DNA of 64,000 nt from Nostoc carneum NIES-2107 (GTDB lineage: Bacteria; Cyanobacteriota; Cyanobacteriia; Cyanobacteriales; Nostocaceae), in the NCBI GenBank assembly GCA_002368155.1, contig AP018180.1:1955947-2019946 (forward strand), given 5' to 3'. This document shows, piece after piece, positions 8,514 through 17,245 of this stretch. Position 1 is the stretch's first letter, and each line of letters starts with the position of its first letter. A model generated the notes under the pieces. The model had not been told where the DNA came from and ran no database searches. It saw only the letters and a list, made by a program, of their open reading frames with translations. Both the position numbers and the translations under genes were made by a program.

Positions 8514-8857
8514 AACTTGCTTTCGTTAAATTACGTAATTCAGTTTTCAAGGTTCAGGCACACAACACCACAGCGATCGCAGATGTGCGATCACTTAATG
8601 CAGATGTGCGTGGTTAGTGAATAACCTGTGGTGTAGGTAACAGCCCTTGCAACAACCCTCTTAAGGAAATCCGTCTTGGCGTTTTGCGTTGATTGACGTT
8701 GTTTACCTGACCTCTCTACTCTAGCTCACTAGTCCACTAATAGATTAGTAAGGAAGTAACAGATATCTTATAAGAGAAAGGCGTATTAATCGGATATACT
8801 GATGAGTTAATCTACTAGTGAGTTACTTTATTAATATACAAGCTTCAAGTATTGAAA
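8514..8857. promoter_or_regulatory. intergenic with inverted repeats upstream of an XRE regulator
   Basis: No gene is seen. ACTAATAGATTAGT is a 14-bp palindrome near 8736, and CTCACTAGT (about 8722) is inverted as ACTAGTGAG near 8814. These are candidate operators for the HTH gene that starts at 8858. Confidence 0.4.
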
Positions 8858-9079
8858 ATGAAGAACGATTTAACAGTGCATTGCAAAATCAAAGATTTAA
8901 TGGATTCACAAGGAATCAGCCAGCTTCGACTTGCCGAAGAAACAGGGCTATCTCCTGGCACTATTGGCAGGTTGTACAGGAATCAGGTTTCTAGAATTGA
9001 CAGTTCAACGCTGGTCGCTCTGGCAAAATACTTTGGGCTAAAGTCTGTCAGTCAAATCATTGAGTTTGAAATTGGATAG
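8858..9079 (+). CDS. XRE/Cro-type HTH transcriptional regulator
   Basis: 73 residues from ATG 8858. The whole protein is one helix-turn-helix domain (ISQLRLAEETGLSPGTIGRLYRNQVSRIDSSTL split over residues 20-55), of the short plasmid/phage repressor type. It is divergent from the partition operon, with the centromere-like array and several inverted repeats between them, so it may control replication or partition. No clear Shine-Dalgarno is seen. Confidence 0.75.
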   Translation: MKNDLTVHCKIKDLMDSQGISQLRLAEETGLSPGTIGRLYRNQVSRIDSSTLVALAKYFGLKSVSQIIEFEIG

Positions 9080-9196
9080 GAGGTATCAGACCAACGCAGG
9101 ACAACCGCCCCGCATCGAATGTCAAAGCGTATGCTTTTTAAACTGTTTCGATGCTGAATCAATCGCCAAAATATTAGAAGCTGGAGGTTTGCCCAA

Positions 9197-9823
9197 ATGA
9201 CTCAAGCAATACAAAAACTAGTCACATTCGATGAATTTGTAGAATTTTTAAAAACACAACCAGAAAATATTCACTATGAATTGTATGATGGAGCAATTAT
9301 TCAAATGCCACAACCAAAAGGAAAGCATGAAGAAATTATTGCTTTTTTAGTAATGATTATAATGGTCGAATGTCACAGTCTTAAGCTTAAGTATGGTATA
9401 TCGAATAAGGCACTAGTACAGGCTGAGAATAAACAATCTGGATACTTCCCAGATATTCTTGTAATGAATCTATCCAATTTAGGAAACGAACCCCGCTGGC
9501 AAGAAGAGTCTATCTTAACTCAACCAGAATCAATACCATTAGTGGTTGAAGTAGTTAGTACTAACTGGCGTGATGATTATCACAAAAAGTTTGCCGATTA
9601 TGAAGAAATGGGTATTAAAGAATATTGGATTGTGGATTATTTAGCTTTGGGTAGTAAGGTGTTAATAGGCAACCCCAAACAGCCAACAATCACAATTTAC
9701 TCTTTAAGTGATGAGGGTGAATATCAAGGCAAGCAATTTAGAGGTACAGACCGCATAGAATCACCTACATTTCCAGCGTTGAATTTAACTGCTCAACAGA
9801 TTTTTTCAGCAAATAATGAGTAA
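9197..9823 (+). CDS. Uma2-family (DUF820) putative endonuclease
   Basis: 208 residues. The family pattern is complete: N-terminal TFDEFVEFL, then YELYDGAIIQMP, SGYFPDILVM, PLVVEVVSTNWRDDY and KKFADYEEMGIKEYWIVD. The PD...EVVS...K residues form the PD-(D/E)XK-like core. These genes are present in very high number in cyanobacteria and their role is unclear. It starts with a good context after GGAGG and stands alone, with repeats downstream. Confidence 0.85.
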   Translation: MTQAIQKLVTFDEFVEFLKTQPENIHYELYDGAIIQMPQPKGKHEEIIAFLVMIIMVECHSLKLKYGISNKALVQAENKQSGYFPDILVMNLSNLGNEPRWQEESILTQPESIPLVVEVVSTNWRDDYHKKFADYEEMGIKEYWIVDYLALGSKVLIGNPKQPTITIYSLSDEGEYQGKQFRGTDRIESPTFPALNLTAQQIFSANNE

Positions 9824-10008
9824 AACACTACAACTCACACAGGTTGACCCTCAGAACTAGGGACGATACCTGCGGCACGCGAGTACGCGATCGCACAGGT
9901 AGGCTTAACAGTACGGGCGATACCTGCGGCACGCGAGTACACGATCGCACAGTTAAGCTGACAGCACTGAGGGGCAATCGTCTGACCCTAGAAAAATTTT
10001 TCTAAGGT
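9824..10008. repeat. intergenic with 54-bp imperfect tandem repeat and palindrome
   Basis: GCGATACCTGCGGCACGCGA occurs near 9863 and again near 9918, each followed by a HIP1-like CGATCGCACAG. A palindrome of the element-specific family (CCCTAGAAAAATTTTTCTAAGG) is at 9986-10007. Confidence 0.6.
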
Positions 10009-10111
10009 TCATGTCCACATACTAGCGATCAGATGGCGACGACGGAAGCCGAGAATGACGGCATCACCACAGTTAGGCGATCGCCCCGCATCGAATGTAA
10101 CGGTGCTTTGA

Positions 10112-10213
10112 CTATTTTTGCAATTCCTCAATAAGTATATCTGCGAAGGCTTTATACAAATCCCTGGATTCCGGTCTAGGACGCACCCTAACACGCTTGA
10201 GGGCACGTTCCAC
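10112..10213 (-). CDS. possible small ORF downstream of the GIY-YIG gene
   Basis: 33 residues from GTG 10213 (MERALKRVRVRPRPES then DLYKAFADILIEELQK). It starts 36 bp past the stop of the RHH/GIY-YIG gene in another frame. The frame is also open upstream into the end of that gene, so it could be a frameshifted tail or a small partner. It is basic at the start and helical at the end. Weak support. Confidence 0.3.
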   Translation of the reverse strand: MERALKRVRVRPRPESRDLYKAFADILIEELQK

Positions 10214-10248
10214 TGCTGCCTGATCGTCTGCCGGGGTCAGGCTAGAAG

Positions 10249-10848
10249 TCAGGCTATCAACTTTCCCTCAAGGATGTTTAACCGTTGTTTTACGCCGTTC
10301 AACTCTGCCTTAAGTTGTTCCGTTTCATTATCTATCGGGAGACTAAAGCCTCGCCGCATCGCCTCAACAATTACGGTGGTACGGTCTTTACCTGTAACTT
10401 CGATTTCTTTTTGGATCGCGTCAATCAAATCGTCAGGGCATCTAATAGCGATATGCTGAGTTTTTGGCTGAGATTCCTTATTTAATTCTGGCTCTAGTTC
10501 CTCAATCAAACTACACTCAAATGCTGCTAAGTTTTCAGCATCGGCAAGTAGCCAAGAAATTCTTGTATTTTCTCCAGCTAGGACAAAGTTAGCAAGCCTG
10601 TGATGATTCATGAACCGTTTACAAAGGCTTGCTGTCTTACCTATGTATAACAGTCGTCTGTCATTCCAAACAAAATAAATAGCAGGCTCATTGGGCAAAC
10701 GTCCTTTTTCGCTTACCAACAATGACGGCATCGAAGCCCGAAGCATATCAACAATCACTGCTGTTTTTTCTTGCCCAGTATCAGCTACTTTCTGTTTAAT
10801 AATTGCAGCGATATCATCTGGACACCTTATTGCAATTCGTTCGCTCAT
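10249..10848 (-). CDS. RHH - GIY-YIG nuclease - RHH fusion protein
   Basis: 199 residues in three parts. Residues 4-38 (IAIRCPDDIAAIIKQKV...) and 133-167 (IAIRCPDDLIDAIQKEI...) are two copies of the same ribbon-helix-helix domain. Between them is a GIY-YIG module (AIYFVW, then LLYIGKTASLCKRFMNHH at about 57-82, ending with FECSLIEELEPELN). A leucine-rich tail may be a coiled coil. GIY-YIG nucleases cut DNA in homing, repair or restriction; RHH domains bind operators as dimers. Two RHH domains in one chain could bind DNA as a single-chain dimer. Upstream repeats with an 11-bp period (10892-10970) are likely its binding sites. Confidence 0.75.
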   Translation of the reverse strand: MSERIAIRCPDDIAAIIKQKVADTGQEKTAVIVDMLRASMPSLLVSEKGRLPNEPAIYFVWNDRRLLYIGKTASLCKRFMNHHRLANFVLAGENTRISWLLADAENLAAFECSLIEELEPELNKESQPKTQHIAIRCPDDLIDAIQKEIEVTGKDRTTVIVEAMRRGFSLPIDNETEQLKAELNGVKQRLNILEGKLIA

Positions 10849-10891
10849 GGTCTGACCTCTGTATGACGCTAAAAATAAAGCTTATCACACT

Positions 10892-10970
10892 GTCAGTCAA
10901 CCGTCAGTCAAGTGTGCTACACAGGAAAGTGCTACATTTGTCAGTCAAATGTCAAACAAATGTCATACAG
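10892..10970. promoter_or_regulatory. operator-like GTCAGTCAA repeats with 11-bp period
   Basis: GTCAGTCAA at 10892, 10903 and 10940, with variants GTCAAACAA at 10951 and GTCATACAG at 10962. Within each block the repeats are exactly 11 bp apart, about one helical turn, as in operators of RHH proteins. They sit about 45 bp upstream of the RHH/GIY-YIG gene start. Confidence 0.6.
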
Positions 10971-11039
10971 TAGTAAACATGATAGGCGATCGCCTGCCTG
11001 AGAAACAACGCGATCGCCCATTCACCAAACTTAGAGGTC

Positions 11040-11192
11040 ATGATGAATACCCAAAATTGTAAGGCTTGCCCATATTTCAAGCAATCTGCCAATATCCGCA
11101 ACGCTGGAACCTGCCAGCTATTTGGCGGAGTTGTGAGAGCAAGCGATACCTGTGGCAGTGGGTCTGTACTAGGGCGATCGCCCTACCCCTAA
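11040..11192 (+). CDS. small cysteine-rich protein
   Basis: 50 residues from ATG 11040 (a second ATG follows at 11043); GAGG lies 4 nt upstream. The sequence has NCKACPYF, TCQLF and DTCGSG, giving four Cys that could bind a metal (C-x2-C...C...C). No family is recognised. An 11218-11241 palindrome follows 26 bp after the stop. It stands alone between the RHH/GIY-YIG operator and a repeat-rich stretch. Confidence 0.5.
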   Translation: MMNTQNCKACPYFKQSANIRNAGTCQLFGGVVRASDTCGSGSVLGRSPYP

Positions 11193-11885
11193 ACCAAAAC
11201 AAGAAATAGGAGCATTCACCTTAGAAAATATTTTCCAAGGTTTTGTGGTTCCAAATTGGTAGAAGATGTAAAAAAAGCAACTTACCCCTTCCATATCCGA
11301 AAAAAAGTCAGCTTTTGTCAACAATGGAAACGCGGGTACAGGTTTTTTGACACTTGATATCGACTTCGCTGCGTAGCCAAAAGTGTGATTTGAACGATAT
11401 TTTGGTTCTTGTCAGATTTTGGTGATGATGAAAGGTTACGCACTTTAAGGCAGAAGGCAGGAGGCAGATGGCAGAAGGTTTTAAAACGTTTTCTTATCCG
11501 GGCGTGGGATTTGTGACTTCAAGGGGCGATCTCAAGAAGGCTTTCTTGTAATGCAGATGTTCTGTAATCCAAGCAAAGCTTTAATTGTGGAAATTTTTTC
11601 TTCCTCTTCCTTCTGCCCTCTGCCGTCTGCCCTCTGCCTTACCCCAACCAAGATCACCAAAAGTTGCCAAGAACCGATATTTTTGCCAAACGGTGACGAA
11701 ATGCTTCAAAACTCATTAAGACAAGATATACTTCATACTTGAGACATGAGTTGTAAGAATGATAATCGTATAGTTTGGGGAAGACAGGGGTGACAAAAGC
11801 AATTATTGGAAAGCTTACCCATCTTAGTTTCGGTCTTAACGTACAAATTTCCCGTTTTTGTACCGTGACCCCTATGATAAATTTT
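11193..11885. repeat. repeat-rich intergenic with a foldback structure
   Basis: No convincing gene is seen. A palindrome lies at 11218-11241. The segment around 11403 (GGTTCTTG...TTTTGGTGAT) is inverted near 11650-11675. Inside it, purine-rich GGCAGAAGGCAGGAGGCAG (about 11451-11480) is inverted as CCTTCTGCCCTCTGCCGTCTG (first 20 or so bases from about 11609). Together these form a foldback of about 280 bp, perhaps a MITE-like or repeat-expanded element. Confidence 0.5.
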
Positions 11886-13235
11886 CTATATATTAGAAGA
11901 TAAAACTTTCATCTCTAGCGTAAAAATACTACCCTTTCCCACCTGACTTTCAACTGTGAGATGCGCTTGATGTTTTTGGGCGATCGCCACAGCTATCGCT
12001 AACCCCAACCCTGTACCGCCAGTTTTACGAGAGCGATCGCTATCCACACGATAAAAGCGCTCAAAAATTCGCTGCTGTTGAGTAGGCTCAATGCCAATTC
12101 CTGTATCTTTCACTGCAATCACAGCAGTGCGATCGTTCTTGACTAGGCTGACAGTCACATAGCCGCCACTGGATGTATAATGAATGGCATTGGCAATCAA
12201 GTTTGACACTAAGCGGTAAAGTTGTGATTCATTGCCTAAAGTGTAAACTTCGCTACTAGGAATTTGGCAAGTTAAGTGAATATCCGCAGTGGTAGCCAGT
12301 TCTAAAAATTCCTCGGTTAAATCCGTCACTAAATCATTTAAGCAACAGGGCTGAAAGGGTTTTGGTGATGAATTTTGCTCCAGACTAGTCAACAAAAGTA
12401 AATCTGCTATCAAATGGCTCAACCGTCGCCCTTGACGTTCAACAGTCTGGAGCATCATTTGTATATCTTGTTGATTTGATTGTGGGATGCGGAGGACAGC
12501 TTCCACAGTCGCTAAGAGGCTGGCCAGGGGCGATCGCAGTTCGTGGGCAGCATTAGCAGTAAACTGTTGCTGTTGCTGATAGGACTGGTAAATCGGTTGC
12601 ATTGCTAATCCAGAAAGCCACCAACTAGATATGGCTACAAAAATCAGGGTAATAGGCAATCCAATTGCCATAATCCATTGAATTCGCCGATTTTCAGCGT
12701 AGAAAGGCTCTAAATTCCGCCCAATTTGCAAATAGCCCCAGGATGAACGGTCATTAGCACCATGCAATATCGTTGTGAATTGGAGATAACGAATGCCGTT
12801 AGGCGTGTGAAAGGTTTGCCATGTAGCACGATTGAGACTTTGAGGCAGAGATGATGGTTGGTTGGGTGAAAAAGCTAGAAATTTACCTTTTTGATTAAAT
12901 AGCCGAATATAGTACGTAGTGCGATCGCTGATGCCAATGGTATGCCGTTGAATTAGTGCTGGGGTAGCTTCGCAGGGTTGTCCACTCAAACATAAATCTG
13001 GAAAAATTTGTTGCAGCACAGCAGTTGGTTCTTCCGCAGCAGGCAGCAGTGGTTCTACACTATCGTGGAGAGTGCCTGCGATTGACTCAATTTCGCGCTC
13101 CATTGCTGCCCAGTTTGCTTCCACCATTGCGCGATACATCCCCAAGCAAGAAACACTCAAAATCAAGGCCATGACTCCGGCATACCAGAGGGCTAACCGT
13201 AGACGACTGCGCCGAAACAGTGAGTAGCTATTCAT
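11886..13235 (-). CDS. nrsS: sensor histidine kinase of the nickel/redox type (NrsS/RppB-like)
   Basis: 449 residues. An N-terminal transmembrane segment (LWYAGVMALILSVSCLGMY), a periplasmic domain to about residue 185, and a second transmembrane segment (IMAIGLPITLIFVAISSWW). Then comes an H-box (ANAAHELRSPLASLL, with the phosphorylated His) and an ATPase domain with N-box (LVSNLIANAIHYT) and G-boxes (DTGIGI, GGTGLGLAI). It overlaps the response regulator by 4 bp. In Synechocystis the same pair (nrsRS, also named rppAB) controls the nrsBACD nickel-efflux operon, and matching efflux genes follow here. Confidence 0.8.
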   Translation of the reverse strand: MNSYSLFRRSRLRLALWYAGVMALILSVSCLGMYRAMVEANWAAMEREIESIAGTLHDSVEPLLPAAEEPTAVLQQIFPDLCLSGQPCEATPALIQRHTIGISDRTTYYIRLFNQKGKFLAFSPNQPSSLPQSLNRATWQTFHTPNGIRYLQFTTILHGANDRSSWGYLQIGRNLEPFYAENRRIQWIMAIGLPITLIFVAISSWWLSGLAMQPIYQSYQQQQQFTANAAHELRSPLASLLATVEAVLRIPQSNQQDIQMMLQTVERQGRRLSHLIADLLLLTSLEQNSSPKPFQPCCLNDLVTDLTEEFLELATTADIHLTCQIPSSEVYTLGNESQLYRLVSNLIANAIHYTSSGGYVTVSLVKNDRTAVIAVKDTGIGIEPTQQQRIFERFYRVDSDRSRKTGGTGLGLAIAVAIAQKHQAHLTVESQVGKGSIFTLEMKVLSSNI

Positions 13236-13939
13236 GGCTGAGAATTAAGTAGGGAGTTAAAACGATAGCCTGCGCCAGGAACGGTTTCAATGGGGCAGGG
13301 GCAGTGATGATTTGCTAACTTCCGACGTAGTAGGCGCATTTGAGCGGCAACCACATTGCTAATTGGCTCCTCGTCCATGTCCCAAAGTTGTTGACGCAAT
13401 TTACTTCCGGGAATAATGCGATTGGGATTCTGCATTAAATACATCAGCAGTTGGAATTCTTTGGTGGTTAAAGGAATGGAGAGAGGGGCGAATTGGTCTA
13501 AATTTACTTGTAGCAGATTGTTCGCTACATCCAAGGTAAAGCCTGCGACAGTCAAAGTAGGGGGTTGCAGTTGAGGCGATCGCCTCTGTAGCGCCCGCAA
13601 CCGCGCCAGCAATTCTTCCATGACAAACGGTTTGACTAAATAGTCATCGGCTCCCGCATCCAACCCTGCCACACGATTTTCTGGCTGCCCCAACGCAGTC
13701 AGCATGAGTACTGGTAAAGGATTTTTGTGTAATCTGAGCTTTTGGCATAACTCCAGCCCCGACATTCCCGGAAGCAGCCAATCGACAATAGCGACGGTGT
13801 AATCTGTCCATTGGTTTTCCAGGCACAGCCAAGCCTGAGAGCCATCTGGTACCCAATCCACGATATATCTCTCACTAATTAAGACTTGCTTGATTGCCTG
13901 TCCTAAATCCACTTCATCTTCCACTAGTAAAATTCGCAT
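13232..13939 (-). CDS. nrsR: OmpR-family response regulator (NrsR/RppA-like)
   Basis: 235 residues from ATG 13939 (MRILLVEDE), preferred by alignment to the family; an ATG at 13960 would add seven residues. The receiver domain has the acidic pair EDE, the phosphorylated Asp in AIVDWLLPG, the switch Thr (MLTAL) and Lys (LVKPF). The C-terminal winged helix has LTTKEFQLLMYLM and the final PGAGYRF. It is expected to bind 11-bp tandem TTTCA boxes such as the one at 13989, which lies 50 bp upstream of its own start. Confidence 0.8.
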   Translation of the reverse strand: MRILLVEDEVDLGQAIKQVLISERYIVDWVPDGSQAWLCLENQWTDYTVAIVDWLLPGMSGLELCQKLRLHKNPLPVLMLTALGQPENRVAGLDAGADDYLVKPFVMEELLARLRALQRRSPQLQPPTLTVAGFTLDVANNLLQVNLDQFAPLSIPLTTKEFQLLMYLMQNPNRIIPGSKLRQQLWDMDEEPISNVVAAQMRLLRRKLANHHCPCPIETVPGAGYRFNSLLNSQP

Positions 13940-13988
13940 CGCTCCCAGCAAATCAACCATGAGCTTGATTTTACCGAAACATCTGCAA

Positions 13989-14007
13989 TTTCACCTGGAT
14001 TTCATCT
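13989..14007. promoter_or_regulatory. candidate NrsR/RppA box upstream of nrsR
   Basis: ATTTCACCTGGATTTCATC is a tandem TTTCA repeat with an 11-bp period, as expected for OmpR-type regulators. Near-identical boxes lie at 15576-15595 and 17367-17386. The IS1-family insertion begins 4 bp after it and its target duplication overlaps the box end. Confidence 0.6.
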
Positions 14008-14010
14008 ACG

Positions 14011-14764
14011 GCGTTGCATAAATGCGGGATGAATTAGCTAAATACGGGTATTTCTCCATACTTCAGGTAATGTAGTAACAATTTAATTGATAGCTTAAGC
14101 ATATCTACAGATTTGGAGTAACATAATGTTTTGCGATGTAGACGTGCCAGATAATGGCGTAAACGTGTATTTTCTCCTTCTACTCGTGTCATATATGTTT
14201 TGCTAATAATATGGTCTCCTGGGTTAATGAAACTAGCGTAAACAGGCCATCCATCTGTGACGTAAAAATAGCATCCCCAGAGGCTAACAATATTCCATAA
14301 AGGTTTAAAGGTTTCTGCACTATGGTCTCCTACAACCCAAGCCAAAATTCCCCTATTAAAGTGGTCTAACGCCGTCCATATCCAAATTTTGTTTTTTTTG
14401 ACCGCACAAAAGTTTCTAGTTCATCTAATTCCCCAACGGATGGTATTTTATCTGTTGGCGGTGCCTCCGGCAACTTTTCGCCGATTTGTTTTACCCAGTT
14501 AATTATCGTCGTGTGATGAATCCCTGTTTGACGTTCAATTGCTCTAAAGCCTGCACCATTAACGTATGCTTTTAAGCATTCTACTTTCTTCTCATCTGAG
14601 TATCCTTTTGGTGGGCTGTAGATATCAATGAATTGGCGATCGCAATTAGTACAGATGTGATTCTGTTTACCTCGTCGCCAGCCATTTTTCCTAATCTCAG
14701 TAGAGCCGCAGTATGGACAATTCACAGTAGCGCACCTAAATTCATCCCTCTATTATGCAACGCC
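14011..14764 (-). mobile_element. complete IS1-family insertion sequence (754 bp)
   Basis: Terminal inverted repeats start GGCGTTGCATAA (14011) and end TTATGCAACGCC (14764), with further partial matches inside (GGGATGAATT). An 8-bp target duplication TCATCTAC flanks both ends (14003-14010 and 14765-14772). It holds one transposase in two overlapping frames. The intact TIRs and perfect duplication suggest recent insertion, here directly next to the nrsR control box. Confidence 0.92.
14034..14725 (-). CDS. IS1-family transposase, two frames joined by -1 frameshift
   Basis: The first frame (14725-14366, 119 residues) has a zinc-finger start (CPYCGS, CTNCDRQF) and an HTH (FRAIERQTGIHHTTIINWV). 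It ends at FGYGRR. The second frame continues the DDE domain (WTALDHFNRGILAWVVGDHS, WGCYFYVTDGWPVY, ENTRLRHYLARLHRKTLCYSKS). The switch lies at TCAAAAAAAAC (about 14391-14401), a run of eight A typical of programmed -1 slippage in IS1 elements. The product would be about 230 residues. It moves only this IS. Confidence 0.88.
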
Positions 14765-14774
14765 TCATCTACCC

Positions 14775-15389
14775 TCAATTTTTAGCAGACTGCAAGGAGT
14801 ATAGTACTTCGCGATAACAGACAAACCAAAAATAAAGCGCGATATTCAGCCCACTCAACAATTTAGGAATACCTTCTAATAAGCTAGGAGTTCCATCACC
14901 CTCTAAATGCAGAGAATCTACTGTAATAGCAATAAATAATAAGACTAAACTAGCGATAAGGAGAATGTAAGGTGTTGATTTGATTTGTCGTCTACAAGCT
15001 AACCCATACAAGATAGCAATAATTGTGTAGCAGAAAATAGTTACTAGCTTGGGAATGCCAAATTGCAGAAAAATTATATGGAGTCGATAAATTCCATTAA
15101 CTAAATAACCTGCTGTTAAAATTGCGGAGTAAAGAAAAAATTGATTATACCTATTATTAGGTTTAATAGTTTTTAGTAAAGCAAAACTAAAAGCACAAAC
15201 TATAGGTGGTATAGAACATAGTATTTGGAATCCATGTGTAAACAATCCTGCACCTGGATATAATGGGGTAGGAGGTGGTAAGAACAACCCTCCAACTGAT
15301 ACATCAAATATTTTATTATAAATAATAAAGAAAATAATTAATAATAAACATAAACTATTAAACCAAAAAATATTTTTATGATTTAGCAT
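14775..15389 (-). CDS. hypothetical polytopic membrane protein
   Basis: 204 residues with six hydrophobic segments (for example SLCLLLIIFFIIYNKIF, CSIPPIVCAFSFALL, IFCYTIIAILYGLAC, ILLIASLVLLFIAIT). No family is recognised. A candidate NrsR box (15576-15595) lies about 190 bp upstream in the same direction, so it may belong to the nickel-response regulon between nrsR and nrsD. Its 3' end lies next to the IS1 insertion. Confidence 0.55.
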   Translation of the reverse strand: MLNHKNIFWFNSLCLLLIIFFIIYNKIFDVSVGGLFLPPPTPLYPGAGLFTHGFQILCSIPPIVCAFSFALLKTIKPNNRYNQFFLYSAILTAGYLVNGIYRLHIIFLQFGIPKLVTIFCYTIIAILYGLACRRQIKSTPYILLIASLVLLFIAITVDSLHLEGDGTPSLLEGIPKLLSGLNIALYFWFVCYREVLYSLQSAKN

Positions 15390-15575
15390 ATAGGAGTTAA
15401 AAAATATTTACCTAATTTTAATTTAGAGAAATTGATTTTTTGGTAATTAAATTAAAAACATTCTTGAAAATTGTCATTTCTCCTAATGATTGCTTTTTTA
15501 GAAGAAATTCCCACTGCGTGAACAGTGGGATAACACAATCTATTTCGATTTAATTCTGAAATTAACACGCTGTAT

Positions 15576-15595
15576 ATGAAATCTGGATGAAATCC
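15576..15595 (-). promoter_or_regulatory. candidate NrsR/RppA box
   Basis: On the minus strand GGATTTCATCCAGATTTCAT is a tandem ATTTCAT repeat with 11-bp period, matching the boxes at 13989 and 17367. It lies in the 320-bp intergenic stretch upstream of the membrane-protein gene; nothing else is seen in that stretch. Confidence 0.55.
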
Positions 15596-15709
15596 GGGAG
15601 AGGATGTTTAGAAATCTGTGGAGTTCCTCTCGCCATCCGCCGTTTTGGGCATAGGGCATTGGATTTCTTCCCCATGCCCTATGCCCGCGAAATCTCTCGC
15701 CTTGAGAGC

Positions 15710-17119
15710 TTAACTTTCTGATTGCTGGCTCTTATACCTGGAGTGATGGCTATCATCTGAATAGGGGTGAGAATGACGCATTAATCTGTGTTGATGAGGA
15801 TGGGTATGTGGTTCGGATTCTAGTATCCCCTGGTGATGATCGTGCTGATGATGTTCATCGTGGATATGTAAGTGTTCGTGCCAAATGTTTTCATGGACGT
15901 GTTCATTTTCATCCACTGGGGGTTTCAGGGTAAGTTGGACTACAACTAACAGTGCCAAACCAACAAAGCTGCCATAGAGGAATTCACCTTCCGGAAATTT
16001 GCCTCCTAGCCACCCAGCGAGAGGATAAGAAATTGCCCACCACAAGTGACTCCAAGCAAAATGTGCGCCGTATACACGTCCTTGGGCATCATGGCTAATG
16101 CGCTCTGCAATCAAAGTTTGGGTGGGTAAATTCACACAATTTTGTCCAAAACCAGCCAGTAACCACAAAATCATCAATAAATTTAAAGAAGCATAATTAG
16201 CAGGTAGTAAAGGCAAAGTTATCAAAAACGCACCGAACAACACCAAGCTTTTTTTATTAATACGTTGACTGATTGCACCAAAAGCTACTGCGGAAAGCGT
16301 TGCACCAATACCAAAAGCAGCCATTACCCAGCCGTACTGCACATTTCCTAGTTTGAGAGTCCCCTGGACATAGCCAACGGTATTCACCAAAATCTCTGCT
16401 CCAGCAATAGATGCAACTAACTGCATGAAGAGTGCGTATCGAATAGGTGCATCACTAAAAAGGCGGCTTGTACCGTCTTTTATATCTTGCCAGGTTCTAC
16501 CACTTGTAGTTGATGAATGTTGACTTGGTTCTACTTTTAAATGACCAGGTAGAGTAAAAATCAATACTGCCGCCACAAGGAAAGTTACAGCATCCAAAAA
16601 GAAAACTTGTCTGGCACCGATGAAAGCGGCGACACTGCCAGCAATACCAGGGCCAAGTACACCCAGTAATTGATAAGTAGCACTAGAAAGAGCGATCGCA
16701 CCTGCATAATCATTCTTACCAGTTACTAGCGGAATAGTGGCTTGGTAAGTTGGCGTAAAAAAGGCATTGAAGACGTTAAGCGCAAATATTAGGGCATAGA
16801 CTTGCCAAACTTGTGTCACAAAAGGCAACAGGCTAACAATTACCATCCGTACACAATGTGTTCCTACCAGTACCAATTTGCGGTCAACACGGTCAGCCAA
16901 AGCCCCAGCTAAGGGAGATAGTAAGACAAATGCAGTAATTCGCAACGTCAACGCCAAGGCAAGTACAACTGCGCTACTATCTCCAGCTAACTCAAAAGCT
17001 AGCAGAGCCAAACCTACCCAAGTCAGCCCATCTCCTAACAAATTAATGGTTTGAGCTGCGTAAAGTCTCGCAAAAACAGGGTTTCTCAAACTGGCAAAGA
17101 AATGAAACCTCGTAATCAT
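15710..17119 (-). CDS. nrsD: MFS exporter with His-rich tail (NrsD-like nickel exporter)
   Basis: 469 residues. About twelve hydrophobic segments, with the MFS signature between helices 2 and 3 (GALADRVDRKLVLV). The cytoplasmic C-terminus from about residue 415 is very rich in His (HEHLHIHDEHHQHDHHQ, then HTHPHQH), as in NrsD and NreB nickel exporters of the inner membrane. It sits with NrsR/NrsS-like regulators and an NrsA-like RND pump. A G/C-tract operator (17205-17223) upstream suggests separate control by a CsoR/RcnR-type nickel sensor, as InrS controls nrsD in Synechocystis. Substrate nickel is inferred. Confidence 0.8.
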   Translation of the reverse strand: MITRFHFFASLRNPVFARLYAAQTINLLGDGLTWVGLALLAFELAGDSSAVVLALALTLRITAFVLLSPLAGALADRVDRKLVLVGTHCVRMVIVSLLPFVTQVWQVYALIFALNVFNAFFTPTYQATIPLVTGKNDYAGAIALSSATYQLLGVLGPGIAGSVAAFIGARQVFFLDAVTFLVAAVLIFTLPGHLKVEPSQHSSTTSGRTWQDIKDGTSRLFSDAPIRYALFMQLVASIAGAEILVNTVGYVQGTLKLGNVQYGWVMAAFGIGATLSAVAFGAISQRINKKSLVLFGAFLITLPLLPANYASLNLLMILWLLAGFGQNCVNLPTQTLIAERISHDAQGRVYGAHFAWSHLWWAISYPLAGWLGGKFPEGEFLYGSFVGLALLVVVQLTLKPPVDENEHVHENIWHEHLHIHDEHHQHDHHQGILESEPHTHPHQHRLMRHSHPYSDDSHHSRYKSQQSES

Positions 17120-17204
17120 GGTCTGTCGATGTTTATTAAAGCTAATTTATCCCTGTTTGTCAGAGGGATAGGTTTTAAAAGTTTGCTATCAAATAATTTC
17201 CAGC

Positions 17205-17223
17205 ATAACCCTTAGGGGGGTAT
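17205..17223 (-). promoter_or_regulatory. CsoR/RcnR/InrS-type operator upstream of nrsD-like gene
   Basis: On the minus strand ATACCCCCCTAAGGGTTAT is a G/C tract flanked by inverted AT-rich ends, the form bound by CsoR/RcnR-family metal sensors. It lies 86 bp upstream of the MFS start. No such sensor gene is seen in the window. Confidence 0.45.
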
Positions 17224-17245
17224 CTAATAATTACCACTTTTGGAA

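Noticed and set aside
10009-10206. A 65-codon minus-strand ORF
   Set aside because: It covers palindromic and HIP-type repeats and lies in another frame than the better coding trace ending at 10112.
11551-11742. A 63-codon ORF with CPLPSALCLTP
   Set aside because: It translates the heptamer repeats of the foldback region.
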